NCBI RefSeq assembly: GCF_963082655.1 | Contig: NC_081554.1 | Coordinates: 54,994,498 to 55,058,497 of the forward strand | Direction: 5' to 3' | DNA: 64,000 bases | Source: Stomoxys calcitrans | Taxonomy: Eukaryota; Arthropoda; Insecta; Diptera; Muscidae | The notes under the pieces: model-generated | Seen by the model: only the letters and a program-made list of their open reading frames with translations | Database searches by the model: none | Told to the model about the DNA's origin: nothing | Program-made: the position numbers and the translations under genes | In this document: positions 56,741 through 64,000 of the stretch, piece by piece | Layout: each line of letters opens with the position of its first letter | How positions within the stretch are numbered: position 1 is the first letter of the stretch

Positions 56741-57190
56741 ACGACTACTGTTAACGAAATGTACTTCAATGTCTGTCAAAAATTGACAATCTGAAAATTT
56801 CCAAGATTTCCTGTCCAACTAATAAATCAAAAGTGTGAGTGTATGCTTTGCGATTTGCCCATGTAGCGCCATAGGAGTAGCAGCATCTCATCAACACAAA
56901 TGTCAATATCAATAAAAATAATAGCAACAGCAGTATCAACAGTAAAAATAATAATAATATCCGAAAACAGAAAGAAAAACAATAACATGAGTGAAAATAA
57001 ATAAAAATCGAAAAAAATACCCAGGGTTGATAAAAGTAAGTAAGGAACACTTTCATGGGGGGCCTTATTGGATAAATGTCGTGGATTCTTAAATAATTTA
57101 CAACAAAAAAAGAGAATCAGAAGGAAAAAAAAAAGAATTTTTGGGCCAAAAAGTGTTAAGAATTGGACGGCATTAGTAAGGCATTTGAGT
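56741..57190. other. A-rich stretch without recognised features
   Basis: Includes AATAATAATA-type runs. A minus-strand hydrophobic frame here is an artefact of AAT/AAC-rich sequence. Confidence 0.4.
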
Positions 57191-57192
57191 TT

Positions 57193-57904
57193 CTACGCAA
57201 AGTACGCTCCAAAGACCTCAGGTTTCTGTAAAAGGACAATAAGTCCTAAACAGAATGATGTGTTGATGAGCGTTGAAAAAAGCAAATCTGAAGACAATAC
57301 TGTCCACATAAATCCAGTTTTGAGGACGGTAAATACCTCACCAGAATTTCTCTTGCGACTACAGGCCTCTGCCTGAAAGAGCTTACACTCGTCCGGCAGT
57401 CTCAGAGATATACCGATATTAAGTGCGTCTGAGTAGACCCCCAGTCCAATCCCTGACTCCATCTTGGAGCCATCGGTGTATATCGAGGTCTCATTCTCCT
57501 CAATGTTCGCATTCGCTCTACATTTATCCCTCCCAGGAAAACGAATTGCGAATGTCCTCACCCCAGTCGGCACTGGTGCCAGTTAGTCGGAGATCCTCCT
57601 CAGTCTACCCTCCCCATATATAACACCCAGAGTCAAATTGTGACCGCAACCATCTTCCTTCAGCATGCCGAGCTGCCTCAGCATAAGCACGATCTTGGCA
57701 GTTCCGAATATAGGCCTCAATGGGCTGCATATCCAGCATCACTTCCAGGACTGACTGCGGTGCGGATTTCAGTGCCCCTCTGACCGCGACGCAGACCAGT
57801 CTCTGGACCTTCTCGAACTCCCTCTCACGTGTCCTCTTCACTACGGCCTTCCACCATGCCAGTGCTCCAGTGACCAGTACTGCTCTCATGATGGCCGTAT
57901 ACAT
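57193..57904 (-). pseudogene. Non-LTR retrotransposon fragment with RNase H
   Basis: 57605-57904 encodes the post-RT connection region (MRAVLVTGALAWWKAVVKR; FEKVQRLVCVAVRGALKS). 57193-57573 encodes the start of RNase H (ETSIYTDGSKMESGIGLGVY; ISLRLPDECKLFQAEA). The frame between is interrupted, and the 3' part of RNase H degenerates. Its 5' end is cut at 57904-57913 by a mariner-type MITE. It is a different element from the one at 41-42 kb, judging from low similarity between the two RNase H starts. Confidence 0.75.
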
Positions 57905-57912
57905 CCATTATA

Positions 57913-58103
57913 TTGGGTTGCCCAAAAAGTAATTGCGGATTTTTTAAAAGAAAGTAAATGCATTTTTAATAAAACTTAGAATGAATGAATAACAGCTGAT
58001 AACTGACAGAAGAAAGAATGCAATTACAGAGTCACAAGCCGTTGAAAAAATTTGTCAACGCCGACTATATGAAAAATCCGCAATTACTTTTTGGGCAACC
58101 CAA
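57913..58103. mobile_element. Mariner-type MITE, copy 2
   Basis: TTGGGTTGCCCAAAAAGTAA at the left and TTTTTGGGCAACCCAA at the right, bounded by TA. 191 bp, the shortest of the four copies. Confidence 0.9.
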
Positions 58104-59344
58104 TATATGCGTAATTTTCTAAGGATTTGAAAATCATCTTTCATCTATTCCATTCAGGTTTCTGGAAAAAAAACGTTAATAATTTCGCCGAGAACAACCA
58201 GGAGACACTGAGATTACGGAAGGCGAATCATTTTACAAGATCATCCAATTGGAGCCTGCGAAAGAGACTACACATTGGAATTGGAATAAGTAGAGGGTAT
58301 GAATGACGTGTTAATTTTCCTTCAAGTGAAGTGTTGCCAGTGCCTTGCTACCAGTGTTATGACCTTCGTCAGTTTTTACATAGTGCCTTGCCGAACATGA
58401 CGCAGTAGTGAATAATGATGTGATATCACAGTGCCTTCTGCTGTGACACCCCAGTTAATAATAAATGGCCGTGATATCACTGTGCCTCGCTCCCCGTGAA
58501 CTTACTTCGTGACAATGACGACTCCATGATTTAGAGTGTTAACCAGAGAACTGCATGAGACCCAAAGTTGGGCACTCAAAACCCACTTTGGCCAAAGCAA
58601 TGGTCTGTTACGCATGCCACCTAAAAGCAAAGTTAGCTAGAAACACCCGCACATATACAATAGGGTGAGAGATGCCCGAACGTTTTGGTTGTTGTTGTTG
58701 TAGCTGGAGTTGGCGATCCTCGTGAAGATCTTATATGCGAGCAAACTCGTTCCGGTCTATACGACCGATCGCCGCGGGAACAAGATGGCCATTGGTTATT
58801 TAATGGCGCCAATAACTCGCCTTGTCGTATCGAGCATCATAGGCACTCAGTATTTTAGCAAGAGCCGGTGCCACCCGGCCTCTCACTGAGACTCTCCACT
58901 CGATACCGCTGATTGTCCGTGACTGCAGTTCCAGATACTTTGTATGGACCCGGTAGCTCCCAACTGTGCTTCTTGTGATAACGAAGAACACCACACAGAT
59001 TGGAGTTCAAAGTTCCAGCCTATGTGTTGCTCATAGTAAGCCCGTGCCGCGCCCAGAGGTAACTTGTCGTTACAATTTGGATTGAAGAAATTGCCTTGTG
59101 GAATCACCAAAATCCGGTGACTGATCTGCGTCGGAATTGCATGATAACTGAAAATTACACCGCAAGCGCAATTAAAAACCCAGCAAGGTCTATATTCGGC
59201 ACTGTGTCAACAAGGTTAAGCACACTATCTTATTCTTAGATCTAGGATCTGTGCATTCTTTTTCCCCTATATATTGAACTCTTTAAGGGTACCACAAAGG
59301 GTCAAACCGCCCATCGAAAGTACCAATCATATTGGTGGGATACG
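58104..59344. other. Mostly unassigned, possible decayed retroelement
   Basis: A GTTGTTGTTGTTGTAGC block at about 58690 could be the reverse of a CAA-tailed LINE 3' end, with decayed minus-strand sequence 58700-59110. No domain recognised. Confidence 0.35.
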
Positions 59345-59349
59345 CATTC

Positions 59350-60595
59350 ATCCTTAACTAAACCGCCATAGGATGGGGGTACACTAACTTCGCTATTCCG
59401 TTTATAACACCTCGAAATATTGATCTTAGACCCTATAAAGTACATATATTCTTGTGATCTTGACATTTTAAGTCGATCTAGCCATGTCCGTCCGTCTGTC
59501 TGTCTGTGAAAAACACACTAACTTTCGAAGAAGTAAAGCTAGGCGCTATAAATTTTACACAAAGACTTCCTATAAGTGAAGGTCGGTTGGGATTGTAAAT
59601 GGGCCATATCGGTCCATATTTAGATATAGCTCCCATATAAACCGAACTCTCGATTTGACTTCTTGAGCCTCTAGAGGGCGCAATTCTTATTAGATTTTGC
59701 TGAAATTTTGCACAATGACTTCTCCTCCAACTCACGCGCCAAGTATGGTTCAAATCGGCCCAAACCCTGATATAGCTCTCATATAAACCGACCTTTCAAT
59801 TTGACTTCTTGAGCCTCTAGAGGATGCAATTCTTATCGGATTCGGATGAAATTTGACGACTTCTATGACATTTAATGGATGTACCAAATATGGTTTGAAT
59901 CAGTGTTTAACCTGATATAGCTCCCATATAAACCGATCTCCCGATTTTACTTTTTGAGCCTCTAAAGGATGTAATTCTTATCCGATTTTGCTGATATTTG
60001 GCTATTCCACTTAATCTCTGACCTCTAACAAATATGCCAAATATGTTCTGAATCGGTCCATAACCTGATATAGTTCCCATATAAACCGATCTCCCCATTT
60101 TATTTTGTGAGCTTCTAGAGGGCGTAATTCTTATATATTGGGTTGCCCAAAAAGGGATTTTTCATATAGTCGGCGTTGACAAATTTTTTCAAAGCTTGTG
60201 ACTATGTAATTGCATTCTTTCTTCTGTCAGTTATCAGCTGTTACTTTTAGCTTGCTTTAGAAAAAAAGTGTAAAAAAGTATATTTGATTAAAGTTCATTC
60301 TAAGTTTTATTAAAAATGCATTTACTTTCTTTTAAAAAATCCGCAATTACTTTTTGGGCAACCCAAAAATTTAGCTGAACTTTTGCACAGTGACTTCTTC
60401 TATGTCCTCTAATATACGTGCCAAATATGGTCTGATCGATCCATAACCTGACATACCTCCCATGCAAACCGATCTCTCCATTTTGCTTCTTAACTCCCTT
60501 TAGGGCGCAATTCTTATCCGATTTGGTTGGGATTTTAACATTCAAGCCAAGTATGACTCGAATAGGTTTATAACCGCTTTTACTTGTTTGTTACA
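59350..60595 (+). mobile_element. mini-me/DINE-like element, near-complete, with nested MITE
   Basis: Starts CCGCCATAGGATGGGGGTAC, then TTCCGTTTATAACACCTCG, ATAAAGTACATATATTCTTG, and GTCCGTCCGTCTGTCTGTCT at about 59486-59510. Units with CTCTAGAGGGCGCAATTC and TGATATAGCTCCCATATAAA follow. It ends near ATAACCGCTTTTACTTG. A mariner-type MITE is inserted at 60138-60366. Confidence 0.65.
60138..60366. mobile_element. Mariner-type MITE, copy 3
   Basis: Left end TTGGGTTGCCCAAAAAGGG (lacking part of the usual inner terminal repeat) and right end TTTTTGGGCAACCCAA. It splits the mini-me-like element, so it is the younger insertion. Confidence 0.85.
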
Positions 60596-60599
60596 AAAA

Positions 60600-61145
60600 C
60601 TTTTTTTTTTAAATATTTTTTACTTTTTTCTTCAGATTATTTTACCTTAATGGAAGAGAGTAGGTGAGGCCACCATTTCTAGGACCTTGCAAACTACCAC
60701 ACCTTTGGCCATGCACATATTTAGAGAGCATTTCATGAATGGGGAATGGAAGACCCTATTTATACCAAAAACACAACATACACATCGACATATAGTACAT
60801 ACACTTGCTTGCACACCGAACACATGCACACCGAAACCAACAACAGTCAACGGCAAGGCAAACAGAAAAACATAGAAATAAATACAAATAAAAACTTAAC
60901 AGCAATAATAACAGAAGAAGAAAAAAATACTCAACTTCAACTAAATAACAACACAACATCTTCACCACCCAACCGGCTGCAGGCCCTAGTCAACTAACGT
61001 AGACACACCACATCAAACCCAACTGCAACAACACACATAGCCAATCAACAACAACATGCCGCATATAACCCATCACGTAAATTACAGTGTGGAGGAAAAG
61101 TATAAAAGCATTGGTGTTGGGAGAATGGTAACCAGAGCTGGCAAA
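60600..61145. other. Low-repeat stretch with TATA-like box
   Basis: An 83-codon frame at 60746-60997 is Asn/Thr-rich and shows no domain. A TATAAAAG box lies at about 61101. Both may be chance. No gene call. Confidence 0.35.
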
Positions 61146-61149
61146 CTAT

Positions 61150-61834
61150 CGATAATCGCAACATACAATATCTTCGATATTTCTTATAATAAATATTGAT
61201 AGTATCGATACCATCGTTAATCGGACGTTATATCGAACTATATTTGCCCATATATATGGACCGATATCCCGACAAAAGTTCTTGAACCCATAAAAAGCTC
61301 ATTTATTAACAGATTTTGCTGAAATTTGGCACAGTGGGCTGTGTTGGGCTCATCAACATCCCTGTTGAATATGGCCCAGATCGCTTTATATTTGAATATA
61401 GCTGCCATATAACATATGAAAAACGCATTTATTATGCGAATGCTAGGCCGTTGGACGTACGTACAGAGTATGGTCAAGATCGGGCTATATTTGGTTGTAG
61501 TTGTCATATATACCCAATTTTGGATTTAAAATTTTGGGAATATGAAACCCGTATTTTTCGCCTGATTTCGCTGAAATTGGTCTCGGTAAGATGTGCTAGG
61601 CTCTCCATCAACACTGTTAAATATGGCCTAGATCCTCTATATTAGGATATAGCTGCCATATAAGCTGATCTACCGATTTAATATCATGGCTCCAAAAAAA
61701 GGCGGATTTATTATCAGATTTAATTGAAATTTGGCAAAATGGGTTGTTTTAGACCCCTACACTCCTGAATATGGTATTGATCGGACTATACTTGAATATA
61801 GCTACCATATAAACCAAAATGCAACTATAATAAT
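61150..61834. repeat. mini-me-like fragment preceded by TATCGATA-rich sequence
   Basis: Contains CTATCGATAATCGC and GATAGTATCGATACCATCG at 61148-61215, then units with TTTGCTGAAATTTGGCACAG and GAATATAGCTGCCATATAA. It is cut by a SINE at 61835. Confidence 0.5.
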
Positions 61835-62100
61835 CAACGCCTGGGTTCGAATCCTGTCGAAAAAATTTCAACGGTAGTTCTCTCCTCCTAATGAGGTTTG
61901 TGAGGTACTGTACCATTAGGTATGGCAGCCATGTAAAAACTTCTTCACAAAGAAGTATCACACTGAGGCACGCCGTTCGGACTCAGCTTTAAAAAGGAGG
62001 CCCCTTATCATTGAGCTAAAACTTGAATCGGCCAGCACTCATTAATATGTGGGAGTTTGTACCTGTGCCTTATTGGAATGTTCATGGGCAAATTTTCTTA
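61835..62100 (+). mobile_element. tRNA-derived SINE copy
   Basis: B box in CTGGGTTCGAATCCTGTCG, body CGGCACGCCGTTCGGACTC, tail AAAAAGGAGGCCCCTTATC, TGAGCTAAAACTTGAATC and TTGGAATGTTCATGGGCAAA. The A-box part of the head is missing. Confidence 0.75.
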
Positions 62101-62325
62101 AACCAAACTCCCTTTTTATGGTCTAGAACAGATAATCGTGTTGACCCCTTGGACGTACCGGGGCGAGTTTGTTCCACATCCGACAATATTTCGATAAAGC
62201 TGCTAAGGTTTCATAAATGGTGTACTTTTCACCGAACTTGATGCAATGAGGTAAATATGTATATCCGAGATTGTGGGTATCCAAACTTCGGCCTGGCCGA
62301 ATTTGACGCGTTTTCACTTGGTGTT
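62101..62325. repeat. mini-me-like terminal fragment
   Basis: Ends CAAACTTCGGCCTGGCCGAA, a hairpin, then TTGACGCGTTTTCACTTGG. This matches the terminal structure of the other mini-me-like elements. Confidence 0.55.
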
Positions 62326-62514
62326 TTTTTTAATGGATCAATGTTAGCATGGCTAGAAAATTTTACGAAAAATCGGTTCAACCATTTTTGAGATATGGCA
62401 AATTATCAACATTTTGGACATGGTGACGTATAATCAACGTGATAATAAATATAAAACATCATACGCCACCATGTACTAAAAAATGGAGAAATAATCCCAT
62501 GGCAGCCGGTTGTA

Positions 62515-62734
62515 TTGGGTTGCCCAAAAAGTAATTGCGGATTTTTTAAAAGAATAAAACTTAGAATGAACTATAATCAAATATACTTTTTTTACACTTT
62601 TTTTCTAAAGCAAGCTAAAAGTAACAGCTGATAACTGACAGAAATAAGAATGCAATTACAGAATCACAAGCTGTGAAAAAATTTGTCAACGCCGACTATA
62701 TGAAAAATCCGCAATTACTTGTTGGGCAACCCAA
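62515..62734. mobile_element. Mariner-type MITE, copy 4
   Basis: TTGGGTTGCCCAAAAAGTAA ... TTGTTGGGCAACCCAA bounded by TA. The interior shares AGCAAGCTAAAAGTAACAGC with the other copies in reverse orientation. Confidence 0.9.
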
Positions 62735-62820
62735 TACGTACCGGATTGACCCGATGGAGCTCTTCATCGGCAAGGGCTGCCGCCCCAGTGTATAATACAC
62801 TGCTACAACAAAAATGGAGC
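62735..62820 (+). repeat. CAA-tailed retroelement 3' end fragment
   Basis: ACGTACCGGATTGACCCGAT, CATCGGCAAGGGCTGCC and ACACTGCTACAACAA match 45160-45245. The mariner-type MITE abuts its upstream side. Confidence 0.55.
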
Positions 62821-62879
62821 AAAAAAATCATGATTTTGATAGAATTTCATAAATTTATTGATTAGAGCATTTATATTTC

Positions 62880-64000
62880 GGTAAATTTTTTAAATTTGTT
62901 TTTACCAAATAAAAAAATGGTAAATCGAAATATGGACCGATCTAGACCAAACTTTCAAAAATGCACACCAAATTCAACTAAATGAGTCTTAAATGGGTTC
63001 AAGACCATAAATCGGGAGATCGATACGTGTAACAAACAAAATACAAATATTGCCCATGAACATTCCACTTACGAAATGGGGCAAACTTCTTCCGATTCAA
63101 GTTTTAAGCTCAATGATAAGGGGCCTCTTTTTTATAGCCGAACGGCGTGCCGCAATGCGACAGAAGTTTTACATGGCATAGTAGCTCACAAATATTGCCA
63201 GCATTAGGAGGGGAAAACCACCGCTGAAAATATTTTCTGATGGTCTCGACAGTATTCGAACCCAGGCATTCAGCGTCATAGGCGGACATGCCAACCTCTG
63301 TGCTACGGTGGCCTTCCGGTACGTATAACAGCTATATCCAAATATGATACGATCTGCACCATACTCGGAGAGGAAGTGCAGGAGTTTAACGGAGCTCACT
63401 CTATTTTATTTCAACAAAATCGGGGAATGACAGACCTTCAATAGGGGAGTTATACCCAAAAATGGTGCGATCTTAACCATATCCAGACGGACGTCGGAGA
63501 GCTGAACACAGCTCACTATGTTATATTGCGGCGAAATCGGACAGTAAATGCAATTTTTATTGGCCTGAGAACTTAAATCGGCATATCGGTCTAAATGTGG
63601 GCTATATTAAGATACAGACCGATCTGGACCATTTTCTTAGCAGACGTCGGGGATCTTAACATAAATCATTGCTCCAAATTTCAAATTTCAAGATATTAAG
63701 ATACAAACCGATCTGGACCATATTCAGCATTGATTTCGAGGAACTTTCAAATTTCAAAATTTCAAAAAAATTCCAAATTTCATCCAAATCGGATAGTAAA
63801 TACTGCTTTTATGAGATAATAAATCGGGTGATCGGTCTATATGGGGGCTATATGAAGATATAGTCCAATTTAACCCATATGCGAACTTAACTTGTCTATG
63901 AACAAAAAGAGAATCTGTAAAAATCTGTGAATCAGCTCAATATATTCGTTTTTTCAGCTCAACATCTTTCTCATTTCTACAGACGCACGGACGGGCACAA
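62880..64000 (-). mobile_element. mini-me-like array, interrupted by a SINE, running off the window
   Basis: Units with AAATCGGGAGATCGATACG, AAATCGGCATATCGGTCTAA and GATACAGACCGATCTGGACC. At the right edge GCACGGACGGGCAC suggests the reverse GTCY core begins. The element is not complete in the window. Confidence 0.55.
63050..63315 (-). mobile_element. tRNA-derived SINE copy within the mini-me-like array
   Basis: Tail GCCCATGAACATTCCACTTA, body GGGGAAAACCACCGCTGAAA, reverse B box ATTCGAACCCAGGC, and head GTGCTACGGTGGCCTTCC. Confidence 0.75.

Noticed and set aside
60746..60997. Asn/Thr-rich 83-codon frame near a TATAAAAG box
   Set aside because: Composition follows A/C-rich DNA. There is no domain or codon signal, and the TATA box may be chance.

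Overview
The window looks like a repeat-saturated, gene-poor stretch of a dipteran nuclear genome, most likely a muscid/calyptrate fly. The evidence is: mini-me/DINE-1-like repeats with (GTCY)n microsatellites and the recurring ATAGCTCCCATATAAACCGATC-type unit (which I associate from memory with house-fly/stable-fly DNA), a muscid-type tRNA-derived SINE, mariner-type MITEs, R1- and RNase H-bearing non-LTR fragments, an intact Penelope-like element, and one poly-Ala/poly-Gly-rich exon behind a canonical splice acceptor. I see no bacterial genes, operons or CRISPR.

Layout. 0-7.2 kb: minisatellite-type repeats, including a 1,525-bp macrosatellite (three units plus a partial one). 7.2-9.1 kb: AT-rich DNA without recognisable genes. 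9.1-17.3 kb: two opposed mini-me-like arrays, a complete mini-me-like element, several MITEs and a diverged repeat pair. 17.3-20.9 kb: a repeat with GTTCGCGTAC-type ends, a ~59-bp minisatellite and a 17-bp satellite. 22.05-23.37 kb: the only convincing host coding sequence, a minus-strand terminal exon with a BESS-like C-terminus. 24.4-26.8 kb: a foldback-like element. 29-31.3 kb: an endonuclease fragment of a non-LTR element invaded by a SINE and a mini-me-like element.

32.9-40.0 kb: the centrepiece. Two full 2,845-bp Penelope-like monomers, each with an 840-codon reverse transcriptase plus GIY-YIG endonuclease ORF, point away from each other. Each is preceded by a 5'-truncated partner, and the two truncated ends are fused head to head. 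The copies are almost identical, carry four hammerhead-ribozyme-like motifs, and sit in an AT-rich self-complementary microsatellite with a candidate 14-bp target-site duplication.

41-64 kb: decayed non-LTR elements (an RNase H-bearing LINE at 41-42.4 kb, an R1-like element at 52.7-55.3 kb with an internal 352-bp triplication, another RNase H-bearing LINE at 57.2-57.9 kb), a cluster of about ten tRNA-derived SINE copies, further mini-me-like elements, three mariner-type MITEs and several large hairpins. Apart from the Penelope-like ORFs and the 22-23 kb exon, no intact protein-coding gene is supported. Homology calls are from reading translations by eye, not from database searches.
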